Below, piece after piece: positions 34,911 through 48,289 of a stretch of 64,000 bases of DNA; the stretch's first letter is position 1, and every line of letters starts with the position of its first letter. A model generated the notes under the pieces. That model worked only from the letters and a program-made list of their open reading frames with translations. It searched no databases and was not told the DNA's origin. The position numbers were made by a program, and so were the translations under genes. Origin of the DNA: Heterodera schachtii. Its lineage: Eukaryota; Nematoda; Chromadorea; Rhabditida; Heteroderidae. The DNA is taken from assembly GCA_023374025.1 (NCBI GenBank), contig SIJG01000067.1:312124-376123 (forward strand), read 5' to 3'.

Positions 34911-35141
34911 AAAAATCGATTTTTTCAAGTGTCCGTTTGGGGTACTCAATCATTTATGGGGAGCAAAAATCGAACGCAGAATTAAAGTAGAGGGTATAGG
35001 GAAGCTATTCCCGAAGGATTCGGTCTCCCCATAAATCTGGGCGCATCGGTTCGGGTGGACTGCCCAGAAGGCCAAAAAATCGATTTTTTCAAGTGTCCGT
35101 TTGGGGTACTCAATCATTTATGGGGAGCAAAAATCGAACGC
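34911..35141. repeat. 67-bp direct repeats around a 97-bp unique core
   Basis: 34911-34977 and 35075-35141 are identical or nearly so (AAAATCGATTTTTTCAAGTG ... GGGGAGCAAAAATCG). They flank a moderate-GC core containing GAAGCTATTCCCGAAGGATTC and GGTTCGGGTGGACTGCCCAG. It could be 1.4 copies of a 164-bp tandem unit or a small element with direct terminal repeats. Confidence 0.8.
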
Positions 35142-37417
35142 TGAATGTATCAAAAAAATTAATATATTTAATAAAAAAAATAAAATGTAATAAAAAATTA
35201 GAAATAATAAAAATTATTAAATAAAATGTTAATATAATGAAAGGAAAATAAAGAATACATTATATAATTATGCGAATCAAAATCAACATAAAATCTTTTT
35301 ATTAATATTTGACCTACTCAAACAAACTTAAGTCAAATATGCTTATTAAAATTTGATATAAAAAAATAAATAATATTAACAAACAAATTAATAAAAAATA
35401 AAAAGTGAAAAAACGGAAACAAAATTACGAGTTCAAATTTTTTAAATTTAATTATAAAATAAGAGATTTATCAATTATCAAATAATTGGTGTTCAACGTA
35501 ACAGTGTACAAAATATATAGAAAAAGATAGAATACTTCAACATGCATTTAAATTTAAATATAAGAAAAAATAAAGTTATAATTTTTTGGGTAAATTCAAA
35601 AAGGATGAGCATCACAAAAGATAAAGCTCACACAGAGGAAGAATGGAGAATTGGTCTAAAAATTGAGGAAAAGACAAGGGTTCAAATAGACAGCAAAATT
35701 TATTATTTTATTAGCATTAATGGATAAAACGATAAAAGTTTAATGAATGCATAAGCATATATAACAAATCTATAAAATAAAATAAAATTTAAAAACTTAT
35801 CACTCAAAAATAATTAAAAAACAAAAATAATTTATTAATATTTATTATATTAAAAAGCATAGTAAAGACCTCACAAACCCAAAAGGTGTTTTTGCAAGAT
35901 AAATGAATTGGTATAAAAGCAAAGCTTAAAAATTAAAACCTAAAAATTATCACTGATGAGTTTAAAACAGAAGGTTGTTTTTCTTATAATTAACCAAATA
36001 AATATAGAAAGTTGTTATAGAAAACAAAAAATGAGAAATAAATTTATACAAATTTTCCTAATGGTATTTTAAAGATCGTTCAAGGACTACAAAAAAAAAT
36101 AGACGCAGGCTATGAGAAAAATTTAGAAAATATAAATAGACGAAATAAATAACTAAAAACAAAACAGTATTAAATGAAAGTAAAAAATAAAAATAAAACT
36201 AAAAATAGTTTATAAATCTATTACTAAACAAAGATTTGTCTTATTGTTTAATTAAATAATATAAATTTTGCATTTAAATTTGAAAATTCAATTAATACTT
36301 CAAAATTATCCATTAACTAATTGAATATTATTTATTTAAACGAAAATTAAATTAATGAGGACATTATTAATGAATTATTCATTTATTTTAAAAAGCATCC
36401 CTATAAAATATTACAAATTTATTAAAATCAACTGCTTAAAGAAATAAACAAGAGTTATTCAAGAAGGCCTATCGTCGGATCACATCCGTGAATTGAGCAT
36501 AATATTTTTAAAGCTGCATGATCAAAAAACCAAAATTTTGTTTAATAATTAAAAAACCTATAGAACGAAATTAAAACATAGAAGTATAGAAAAAAAGTTT
36601 AGTTATTGCCTACCAACCATTTAATAAAAGAAAATACAGCAAAGGTTTTTTGATTTTATTGAATAAATGAAATCAAAATTAATAATTAAAATAATTAAGA
36701 AACTACAATTAATATTTAATGGAATTTATTTAGGTTAGAAAAAACAAGAAGCTGAATAATTGAATTTCATAAAAATTTTATGAATAATAATAAATTCTAA
36801 AATAAGATAATCGGCTTTGTTGGACACGCAATATTTAAATTACAATCTCAAGTTTACGATAAGAGATTTAATTTTTGACGTCACTCTGTTCAATAATATT
36901 ATTTCTAAATTTAAAACTATTATTCATTAAATTTGTTATATTTATAACACAATATAAAATAATTTATAGTGCCTTTTTGGTATAATTTTGATCATAAATA
37001 GTAAATGACTTTGGGTCGCTCCAAACGTCAAAATAACACTAAACTATTTAATAGGAACTTTCAATCAAAAAGTTAGATAAACGCATGAAAAAAGAAACTA
37101 ATTTCATGCAATTATTAAATAAAACAAATGTAAAATTTTTATTATAAGTGACTGGAGTGACAACATAATTAGATCAACTTCACTTGCAAAAATAAAACTA
37201 ATTAAAATTTTTATACCTAATTTTAAAGTGTTATTTTATTATATCATTCGAAGGGAAATAAATACAAATGGCTCTCGGCTATGTGAATACATTGGAATTT
37301 AAATTTAAAATTAAAATTAAAAAACAATGCATACATAATAAATGCATTCAAAAAATAAAATGTGAAAAAAGTAACCACGCCTGGTGGTTCCTTACAACCT
37401 CCTGGGTGATTAGGATT
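35142..37417. other. AT-rich desert
   Basis: No gene recognised. The 61-codon frame 35542-35727 (plus) is slightly less AT-typical (K/E/R-rich) but has no family features or neighbours. Confidence 0.6.
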
Positions 37418-37582
37418 TTATTGCCGGATTAGCAATTCGGAAACTGTCCGCAATTGCTTTTTATTTGACGATTGGAAAGCAGCACAGAGCTGACTTTCTT
37501 GCCGAATTTTAGAATATTCACTTCTGGTAATATTCTTGAAGAATGTTCGCTTTTCTTCAGTTGTGTTCACGGGCGTCGCCAA
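37418..37582 (-). other. Leader remnant of a second LTR element
   Basis: Downstream (minus) of the LTR end lies TTGGCGACGCCCGTGAACAC, a primer-binding-site-like sequence that begins one base after the LTR CA. A frame then stays open to 37418 (EEKRTFFKNITRSEYSK...). No gag or pol motif is recognisable before the sequence becomes AT-rich, so the element is a 5'-end fragment. Confidence 0.45.
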
Positions 37583-37763
37583 TGTTCGGTCCTTCAATAA
37601 CCGAAGCTCAAATGAAGTCCAATAATAAAACAGATATTTATTGGAGAACACAAATAAATAATATTGATCGGAGATGGGAAAGGTCGGAGGGCAAAACAAT
37701 AATGCACATGCAAAATGGACGGGGGAAACAAATGGCTGGGGAAGCTAGTGTCTGACCTTAACA
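37583..37763 (-). repeat. Probable LTR of a second element (181 bp)
   Basis: On the minus strand it starts TGTTAAGGTCAGACAC and ends GGACCGAACA, with inverted ends TGTT/AACA. It contains CCAATAAATA, a polyadenylation-type signal, in its second half. A primer-site-like sequence follows. GC content is well above the flanks. The sequence is unrelated to the LTR at 31090-31396. No second copy is in the window, so it is a solo or truncated insertion. Confidence 0.55.
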
Positions 37764-38639
37764 AATAATAAGCAGACACAATAATATAGACAAAAGATAA
37801 AAGGGGGAGAAAAAGACAAATTAAATAAATTTAAATAAATAAATGTCACGGTCGGGTCAGTACCCGAACAGGGACCAAAAGAGGGAGCACATGTTTTTTG
37901 AGTGGAAAAATTTTTGATCAAAAATGTTCTAAAAATATATCTTTAAGGGTGCTTTATGACGCTGATCACGAATCTGTAAACAGATTTTACTTGGACATCG
38001 TTAAGTCCTCAGATCCCTTCGTAAATTAGATTCTGAGGCATCATTCTGAGGAGGGGGGCGGGGGGGGGGGGGTGTACATTAGAATTTATATTTTTAAAAT
38101 AATTTTTCTACTTGAAATAAAAAATAAGAAAAAAAAATTGACCACAAGAAGTTAAAAAATTGTAATCGAGTAATAATAAAAAAAAAATCATAGATAGAAT
38201 CAGGCAATTTTTATAGACTTCATAATCTTCATAATTAATCATAGGCATTTCAAGGAGAGCTGCGATTTAAATATAGAGAAATGTGAAATAAGCAGCAGAA
38301 TGCCATTAAATTAATCTAACTAGGCCTTTTTCATTTATATGGATGTATTCCAGAAACACCCAAACTACGGATTTATATAGAAAAAGTGTAAATTTTTTAG
38401 TATATTTCTTATAATTTACTAAGGCGGAGGCGTACTTATCGATTTTCAAGCTAGAATACAGTCATTATTATACCTACTTATCGATTTTTCTACTTTTATA
38501 ATTTATTTATTTAAATATTATTGTTAGTTCATTTTTTAATATTGAATAAATTTTTACTCCATATTAAATAATGCAAAAAATACATTAAAAAAAATTAGAT
38601 TGATCAAAATAAAAATAAAGTGGCATAAACAAATTTAAT
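37764..38639. other. Spacer with long poly-G run
   Basis: 37845-37895 has moderate GC (CACGGTCGGGTCAGTACCCG). A near-pure G run of 20 bases with one C lies at 38053-38072 and could form a quadruplex or be a sequencing or assembly hazard. A short repeat TACTTATCGATTTTC occurs at about 38433 and 38475. No gene. Confidence 0.6.
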
Positions 38640-38861
38640 TTTGGGCCCAAGTTGATCACAAGTATTTTTCGCCTTTTCGCTTTCGCTTTTTATTTTGGTT
38701 TCGCTTTTTTCGCTTTTCGCCTTTCGCTTTTTATTTATCCCTTTGCAACAGCCCTGGCTTTCACATTGCTCCAGTGGAACTTCTCCAATTATGTGGTCAT
38801 TCCTTCCTTTTCCTCCCAATGCCATTTCACCAATAATTTCTTTTGTTTCGCATTTAACTAA
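38640..38861 (-). other. Moderate-GC segment with a short K/E-rich frame, doubtful
   Basis: The minus frame 38825-38604 begins at an ATG and encodes 73 residues: GEVPLEQCESQGCCKGINKK, then a K/S/E-rich run generated by a repeated CGCTTTT(C)GC motif. The plus frames over the same bases are hydrophobic. It may be an exon remnant or just a low-complexity GC patch. No family recognised. Confidence 0.2.
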
Positions 38862-41800
38862 AAACCCAATTTTTCATTTATTCTCCTAATAGCTTTTACA
38901 AATATTATTTATTTAACTTCACATTTTAATTTTTTAATACTAAATCAGGTGTGGCTATAAATATTTATTACACAACAGCCAAATTTTTTATGCTACAAAA
39001 TTCAAGTAATTTTAGTTTAAAAAATATTATCGAATTTCATATTTTAGTTAACATTCAAAATCTTTTGCGAACCAGATATTGCATAGTGAACTTTTTATTT
39101 AAAATGCCTACAAAAAACAGAAGGTAAACTAAAAATTAAAAGCTAAATAAAAAAATTAAAATCAAATACACAAAAGAATTCTAAAATATTTTCATATAAA
39201 CGAACCGACCCTACAATTGTTGAAAAAATTTATGCATATTTAAATAAGGCAATAAAAAACTCATTTTTTTAATCGGCTAGCAATAATCAACTTCCTAGAC
39301 AGTCTTATATCACTGCTAATTCCGTAAACAAATATGTTTAAAATTATAAATATAATTAAAAATGATGTTATTTATATTAAGACTTTTAAATCTTGAATAA
39401 GTCGATGATTTAAAAGAAAAATAGTCAAAGAATGCAAAAATAAGAACAATGAAAAATATATAGAGAAAATTAATATGTAAAATTTAATCCTTCATTTAAA
39501 TAATAATATTTTAAAATATATAATATTGCTTAATACCTTTTAATTTAATAATGAAAAAATAAATTATGAAATATTTAAAAATTATATATGCTACAAAGAA
39601 TAGCACAACTAAAAATTTCATAAAATAAACAAATTAAAATTAGTTATTGATTATTTAAAGCAAAAGCTAAAAAGTTTGGAAAAATGCGTACATAGATGAT
39701 TCGTTAAATTGCAAATCTAAATTTAATAAGGATGATGTTTTTTTATTCTTAAATTTCAACATAAAATTTCGTTTATTTAAATTCCTTATTAAATTTATAT
39801 TTTTCTTATTCAATAGACAAAAAATATAGTGTGAATAAATTAGTTTTTTAACAAATTTGTGAAGCATGAATTTTTAATTTTAACTTGCTAATCTTCTAAT
39901 CTAAAGGCAAAAGATGATCAAAATGAGAAAATGTAAAATATAATTAAATAATGTTATTAATAAATGCTAAATAGCAATAGATTTATCTATTTGATGCATT
40001 AAATAAAAATAAACAATTTATCAATTATAAATAAATACATTAATAAATTAAAGTAAAAATAAAAATACATATATTAAATAGGAAAATATTATATTGCATC
40101 ACATTTATAAAACGTGAAAAAGCAATGACTTATTTCAATATCCAAAATTAATTATTAAAAGCTGAAATAATTAAATAATATATGACCGTTCTTCTAGTTA
40201 TAAAAATTTTTGAATTAAAAACTAAAATTGAAAAACAAATTTTATAATTTTTATAATTTAGGACAAAAATAAATAAATAAACGCTTTGAAATTAATATTA
40301 ACTTCAAAATTTAAAGCTATTTATTAAAAATAAATTAAATCACATGACCGTGACCAGAAAATTATTCATCATAACAACTAAAACATTCGAAAATATTCTA
40401 TGAAAAGTAAGAAAAAATAGAAGAATTAATCGCTTTAAATGCTAAAATCAACATTGAATGCAATTACACAAAAAAAGATGATTCATTAATTTAAAAACAC
40501 TAGCAAAAATAAAATAAAATTAAATGACAAATCATTTGTAAAATTGAAAGAATAGTTGAATAAGAATATTATTAAAAGTTTCAAGCAAAACCAACGAACA
40601 TACACAAAAAAATCTATCGCACGATGCATGTTCGAAAATAAAAAGAACAAGGCCGAGAAAATGAAACCATTAAATTATAACAAAAACAATTAAATAGTAA
40701 TAAATTGCCCAATGTTCACATAAAAGCGTATAAAAACAATAAACAAATTTATAATAAAATAAGCAATGTAAAAAAAGGCAAACATATATTAATTAAGAAA
40801 TTTCCAAATTTTAAGAGTAAATTATTAGGATATGAGGTCAGCAAATATTAATAAGTTAATGGAAAACCATTTACGTTAAATAAATAAAATAATAAAAGCA
40901 AAAAACTCCTTAAAAAATATTATTCGTTAAAAATTATAAATAAAAGAAAGAAATGAAATTAACTAAGCAACTAAACTTTACGAATAAGATAAAATTAATT
41001 ATAATAAAAAATAAAAATATTACTAAAATAAAAATCTATTAATTAATTTGAAGTATAAACTTTAATGACCTTTATTTGCAAATATTGTATAAACAAATTT
41101 GATCTATTATCCAAATATTAAAAATTTTATCAAAAGTAATTCCAAAAATAAAATAATTTAGAAAAAATAAATGAAAAAATTAAAACTATTAATTGTATTA
41201 GTTTCCCGAAAACTTTTTAAATAAATTGCACAAAAACTATTTATTAAAACTTTCTGTTGATAAAAATTAAAACAAAAAGCTATTATTCTATTAAAAAATG
41301 CTATGAATATCAAATAGACTGTCAAAGAACAAAAAAAAAAAAGAATAAATAAGAGAAAAAAATTCTTCTTGCGACAGAAATTTTAAAAAGTAAGAAAACA
41401 CCCTGAAAAACAACAATAAATATATATAAAAAGGTGCATATTTTTTGAAAAAACACAGACAAAAGAAGAGATTTGTGGTGCTTTCAAATAAATTTTAAAA
41501 AAATTAAAGCAAAAAATAGATATTTGAAATGACATTTGTGATAATATAGATTGCTATTCTTAAACTTAAATATTTTTTCTATAAATATAATAAAAAGTTC
41601 ATAAAAAATATAAAAACTGAAACTTTGAAATAATCAATTAAAAATCAATCTAACTATCAATAAAACTTTAAATATTTTTATAAAAAATAATTAAAATAAA
41701 ACGATTTTATATTCATAATTATTAAACTATATAAATAAATTATTTCAATTAACAAATACTAAAACTATTTTCTCACTGATAGTCCACATTTAGAATGGTA

Positions 41801-44452
41801 TCTGTCAGAAAGTTAAAACAGTTTTTTAATTTCCAATAAATAACAAGGATAAATATAAATTAAAACACCCCGTCTAGACAATTTTCCAAAAATCTTCCTT
41901 GAATCCGAGTATAAATATATAAGATAAAAAACAAATTCACACAATATTCTTGTAATTCTAGATAAAACATAACTAAACACCAAATTTTAAAATCACGTAT
42001 AGTGCCTGTTACAACATTTCAATATGTACCATATGGAAAAGTCTTATTTAAATAAAAATTGCACCATATTAATAAATAAATGCAAAATAATTTAATAAAA
42101 AATCTCTATTAGCTACTACTCTATCTTTAAAATTATTCGAATGAAAATAAATAAATGTTCCTTAACTCATTAAGCACCAATGTATGATTTTTGTTTAGTA
42201 AATTACAGCGTTTAGAATATTTTGCAATATAATTTTTTAAATTTTTTATAATATATGTTAATTAAAAAAGAAAGAAAACAGATTTGTTAATAATAAACTT
42301 TAAACATGAATATTATAATTAAAAAGGATAAATAAATTTTTACCTTAAAAAGAAACTAAAATTAGAACTAATAGATCTTTTTTCTTAGCTTAAATTTCAA
42401 AAAAGTTCAACATGATTTTTCAAAATTTTGTATTTTTGGGATAGTTAAAAAATAATCTGAATACTTTAATTAAAAAAGTACAATTTTAATATTTTACTTT
42501 AAAAAGATTTTACACGTAGAAATAAATAATAACATAAATGAATAATTTTATACAAAAAAAAAATCGTTTAAAATCAATTTTTGACAATAGATTCGTAGAA
42601 AATCTGGAAAAAAACTAACAATAATAAGAATAGAAATTAAATGGATCCCATTAAATCCGAGATTTTTAAGTAAAACTTTTATTATGCTTTAATGCCTTTT
42701 TTAAAGGTTTTCGTGCCTTTTAAAGTAAGTTTTTTGATTAAGTTTTACGTGTTTTGCTCACAAAAAATTTAAAAATTTTTTAAATGTCTTCTTTATGCAA
42801 ATTTGAGGGTTTTTATGCCTTTATTGGAAATTTTTTGTGCCTTTTATAGTGCCTTTTAGCCATAAATCTGGATAATAAGTAAATTTTATTGTTTAAAAAT
42901 GAAACAACCACCAGTTTAATATTTGATAAAAGCTGTAATAATTTAAGCATATGAAAAAATAGCTAAGCAAAAATTAAAAATTATTATTAATATTATAATT
43001 AAAAATAAACAAATACAGATTTTGGACAGACGATTACATACGAAAATTTCAACTTCAATAAAAAAGTAGATAATTGCAAATTATTTTAACTTCATGAAAA
43101 TTTTTTCAATAACAAAGGAAAACTTAATAATTTTAGAATTCTAAGTGATAATAAATAAAATTTTCTGGTAGATTAATTCATAACAATCTTTTTAATTTTA
43201 CTATTATTTTCGTTGGTATAAGAAAAAAATTAATTATTGTTGTGGCTTTACTTAAAATGAAATACTAAAGTAATATGATTGATTAAATATTAATTTTACG
43301 AGTATATTTTCTACACCTTATAAATCATAAATCGTCTTTTATAATTATAGAAATTGAGGAGAATATAAAACGAAAATGTATTTAATTGTTGAGAAGAAAA
43401 TTAAATCAAAAAAACATTTTATAAGCTAAATATTTCTAAATAAAAAAATATTCCATACGTTTAAAGAAAAAAACGCATAAAAAGCAAGGATAAAAGAATA
43501 ATTAATTATAAAAGCAAAAAAGATAATTAATTATAGTTGAACAATTAAAATTTATAAAAAATTTAAGTTTTTTAAACAAATACCTGATCCGTGACAACGA
43601 ATGACCTAAAAGACTTCAGTAAGAGTGATACTCGACGAGTAAAGAATTTAAAATTTTTTAAACTTAACAAAATTCAATATTATAAAATAATTATAAAAAA
43701 ACGTATAAGATTTAAAAAAGAAATAAATTAAACAATGATAAAATTATGCAAGTTAAAAGAATGATTTTCTAAGTAAATTTAACAGTTTTCAAGAAAAAAA
43801 ATTACAAATTTAAAATATAATTGCTTAAAATTGGAATAAAATATAAAATGGAAAATTTTTTTTTATAATAAAACCTACTTTTTAACTATTTGCATTAAAG
43901 AATGAAGGTTTTATTTAATTTTAATGTTTTTTTTTTGCAATTCAATTCGAAAAAATAGTACATAATTCTTGCTGTTTTGATTAGTACGGAAGGTCAGTTT
44001 AAAAATGCAAGTTTTGCAAATTCAAGCAGCTTCTGCTAATTGAAAACCTAATTGAAGAAGTGGTTATAAAAAATCAATTAAACCAATATTTATAAAAATT
44101 AAAACTCTGTAATTTTTAACTTATACTTTAATGATATTCACATGGTATGAAAGAGCATTAAAAAGCTTAGGCTTTAAATTATTTTTTCGTTTAAAATATA
44201 ATTTTTAACTAGACCAACGATTTTTGCCACTAATATAAGCAACAATACGATGAGAGCAGGTCAAGCAATTAGAATAAAGTTGGATCCCATTGAAAAACAG
44301 GTGGTTGTAGTGAAATGACAAAAATAAATTAATTTAAAAACACTATTTTGCTTTAAAAAAATTAAAAATATTAATTTAAAGCATCAAATACAAAACTTAA
44401 TAACAAAATTTAACTGACTCATTTTATTTTTTCGTTTCTAAAATATATAATA
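38862..44452. other. AT-rich desert (5.6 kb)
   Basis: No gene recognised. At 42660-42860 the words TGCCTTTTTTAAAGG, GTGCCTTTTAAAG and GTGCCTTTTATAGTGCCTTTT suggest an old dispersed repeat. The remainder is A-biased low-complexity DNA. Confidence 0.65.
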
Positions 44453-45089
44453 ATTAGGGTTCAAAGTTTTATGCACTAAAAAATGCCAAATATTCGCAAT
44501 GCACAAAAAATCAGACAAATATGCCCTAAAAACCCGAAAAATGTCCAAATATGCACTAAAATATGCCTAAGAAACTGCCAAAAAATGGCTTTTAAATCTG
44601 AAAAAATGACAAAAATTGTAAACAAATTAAAAATTGAATTTTAAAACGTTAAAACAAGGGCTAGGGAGTATTTTTAGACAATTGCAAAAATTTTGAATTT
44701 ACAAATTTTTAAATTTAGTTCTATGCTAAAACAAAATTACATTTTTAAATAAATAATTTTTTTCCAACTTCTTACAAAAGTTAAAATATTTTTAATTTTT
44801 AATGGTGTGTTTTTTAAAAAATTCCCAAAAAGTCGATTTATAGGGGTGTATTTTTGGCTTTTTCGCATTTTTATTGTGAAAATTTCCATAAAATGACCAA
44901 AATTTGCTTTAAAAGCACAAAAATGTCAAATATGCACTTATTCTTGAAAACCAAAATATGCTTTTTTATATGTACTAAAAACCTTCAGCAAATCAAATAA
45001 CTTTAACGTAGAAATGCTATTTTTAAGCCCCGTTCTTCATAGCATATGTGCAGAAAAATATGCAAAATCATATAACTTCGAACCCTAAT
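44453..45089. mobile_element. MITE with inverted termini (ATTAGGGTTC..GAACCCTAAT)
   Basis: The left end ATTAGGGTTCAAAGTTTTATGC and the right end, reversed, ATTAGGGTTCGAAGTTATAT form imperfect terminal inverted repeats. Interior blocks such as AAATATGCACTAAAATATGC and AAATATGCACTTATTC recur in inverted arrangement. It has no coding capacity. A half copy in opposite orientation lies at 24195-24435. The target site is AT-rich (TAATAA) and an exact duplication cannot be fixed. Confidence 0.65.
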
Positions 45090-46914
45090 AATAATAAAAT
45101 CTTTTTAATGATTTTATTATAAACTTAAGAAAATAAATCAAATTATGAACCGTATCTTTCAAATTAAAAATTAATTTGGCTATACCTGGTTGCAAGAAAC
45201 CAAAAACCCTCATTCTGCAAGGAATAAGAAATATGAAGCTAAACCAGCTTAAGCGCAACACAAAGAACTGAATTAAATATGATATAAAACATTAAATAAC
45301 AAATATAAAATGCAACTTAATCAGGTCCAATAACACAAAACAAGCCTCCCCATTTAGTATGTAAAAAAACTTATAATTTATTGCACATTAAAGATCTAAC
45401 TAAAGTTTATTTGTTTAATGTAAACTGATACAAATTTAAGTGTGTTAATTAATTTTATGGGTTATAAGACAATTAATGAAATAAAACATCATTAAATTCT
45501 ATATGAAATTATTATAAAAAAAAGATAGTTGAATTAATAAAAGAAATTAGAATCAATTACGCCCATAATTCAATTCCACTTATAAAAAAGAAAAATTTGT
45601 AATTAAAAAACAATTTTTTTTTTAAATATGTTTCATGCTGCATTTTCAATGTGGTGTAAAAATCGTTCGTAACATCGAATCTCTTGAGACAAGCAATGAA
45701 TATGCAATTAAAGCAAATTAACACGAATTTACCAGCTTAAAGAAAAAATAAAAACCAAACAATTGTAAAATCATAGAAAAATATTCTTAAAAACTTAAAA
45801 TTTCTTCATAATAAAATGAATGGAATATTAAAATTAACAAAATATAAATTTTCTTTACAAAACTTTTCACGGATGAAGATTATTCTTGTATTAAAAGTTA
45901 TCATTAAAAATAGTAATAAATTACAATTTAAAATAATGATAAGCCTTGCTTACTACATTACATGAATGCTTTTTTATATTACGAGGGATAATAATATATT
46001 ATCATTTTTGATCAATTTAATAATGATAATAATAATATAAAAATTTCAGATTGTTAGAACAAAAATAAAGCTTTTAAAAGTTAACAACATAATTCTTGAA
46101 AATTATTATAAATAAATCACTTTATAAAAATATTTAAAAAAATTTCAAAAATAAAGAGTATAAACAATTTTGTGGAGGGTTGTAGTTGTAATTTAAAAAA
46201 AAATTATGAATAACAATATATGAAAATAAATTTAAAAAAAGAAACAGCATTTTAGGTTTAAATAAATTAACCACGAATTAATTTTAAAAAATAAAATTTC
46301 AACATAAAAATCAAAGAAAATTTTTTTAAACAATTTTGACATAATTAAATTTTAAGATAGATGCAAGAGTTGAGTTTAAAGGAATCCAAATAAACACAAA
46401 AAATTTTAAAAGATTATGAAAAGATTAAATAAGATTAATAATTATTGGAATTGCAAGAAGATCAACGATATAAAAAAGGAAATAAGAAAATCAGCGATCG
46501 AGATTTACCAAAATATTTAAAAGTCCAAAAATTTTTAAACAAAACGGATAATTTAATGTTTCCAATGATTACTTTTACGGAATTCCGCTTATAACTTTTG
46601 AATTATGGAAGAGAAAAAACTCGATGAGCGAAATAAATTATAATAATTTAAAATAAAATTCAAGGAATTGATAATAAGAAATGTAGTCAATGTGACAAAG
46701 AAAGAAAATGGTATTTGATTAAATTCGAGTATCTTGTAATGCTTCCACAATTTAATTAAATAATATTTAAATATATTTTAATTCAAAGACACATTCTATG
46801 ATTCTCATCAAATATTACAAATTAGAACTTTTAAAAAATATAAATAAAATGATAATAATAGGAATTTCTCGGAAAGAAAATGGATGTAAAAAGTGATAAA
46901 AAAGAAAATGTGAA
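45090..46914. other. AT-rich desert
   Basis: No gene recognised. Confidence 0.65.
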
Positions 46915-48240
46915 TCTATCCAGATCTTGGAAAATATTGTCATTGGTCATACAGTCTTGAATGCTTCAAGATTGTAGTGCCCAATTTTTGAAAATTTTTT
47001 ACTGGGCACTACCAATCTTGAGTCAATCAAGACTGACTGATCTCTAGTATTTTTTTCCAATATTTAAAACCTTCATTAAATCTTCCTAATGTGATCGAAT
47101 TCCATTTAGTAATCCATTACTTTAATTTTATAAAATTATTTTGAAAAATATTGATAATGTTTCAGAATACCATTGACTTCAGATGGATTAATAATTTTTC
47201 AAAATAATTTTATAAAATTAAATTAATGGATGACTAAATGGAATTTGATCACATTAGGAAGGTTCAAAAAAGGTTTTAAATATTGGAAAAAAATACCAGA
47301 GATCACTCAGTCTTGATTGACTCAAGATTGGTAGTGCCCAATTTTTGAAAATTTTTTACTAGGCACTACCAATCTTGAGTCAATCAAGACTGACAGATCA
47401 TTGGCAAATTTTTTCTTGATCAAAAACAGTAATTAAACATTCCTGGCGTTGTATTAAGTTTTCTTTTTTTTTGTTCGATTTATTTTACATTTTTTCTGAC
47501 ACTTTTGTGTTCATTTTTGTATACAACATTTAATCAACTTTTATTCACTTTTACAACTTTATCAACATTTTTTTGCACAACTTTGCTTACAACATTTAGC
47601 ACACTTTTCAAAACAAATTATACAATTACAGTAATGGATGACTAAATGGAATTCGATCACATTAGGAAGGTTCAATGAAGGTTTTAAATGTAGGAAAAAA
47701 ATACCAGAGATCAGTCAGTCTTGATTGATTCAAGATTGGTAGTGCCCAGTAAAAAATTTTCAAAAATTGGGCACTACCAATCTTGAAGCATTCAAGACTG
47801 TATGACCAATGACAATATTTTCCAAGATCTGGAACCAACATTGATCCTTCCTATATAGTCCATGGTTTTTTTAAAAATTTTTTGAAAAATTATATTAGCA
47901 ACTATCACACTAGAAAGGTTCAATGTTGGTTCCAGATCTTGGAAAATATTGTCATTGGTCATACAGTCTTTATTGACTCAAGATTGGTAGTGCCTAGTAA
48001 AAAATTTTCAAAAATTGGGCACTACCAATCTTGAGTCAATTAAGACTGACTGATCTCTGGTATTTTTTTCCTACATTTAAAACCTTCATTAAACCTTCCT
48101 AATGTGATCAAATTCCATTTAGTCATCCATTACTTTAATTTTATAAAATTATTTTGAAAAATTATTAAGCAATATGAAGTCAATGGGATTCTCTGAACCT
48201 TCCTAATGTGATCAATTTCCATTTATTCTTCATAAACTTT
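46915..48240. mobile_element. Foldback/inverted-repeat cluster with four 85-bp hairpins
   Basis: Four copies of a hairpin with arms like CAGTCTTGA...AAGATTGGTAGTGCCCA and its complement lie at about 46952-47035, 47308-47392, 47716-47801 and 47964-48049. The loop is AATTTTTGAAAATTTTTTAC or its reverse complement. Flanking segments (CCAGATCTTGGAAAATATTG, CCTTCCTAATGTGATC, AATGGATGACTAAATGG) also recur in both orientations, forming larger palindromes, for example around 47165 and 47870. This is the structure of a foldback DNA element or nested MITE insertions. No transposase is present. Confidence 0.75.
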
Positions 48241-48289
48241 AATTTTATAAAATTATTTAAAAAAGTTTTTAATTCAAACATTAACTTTT
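48241..48289. other. Spacer
   Basis: Nothing recognised. Confidence 0.4.
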
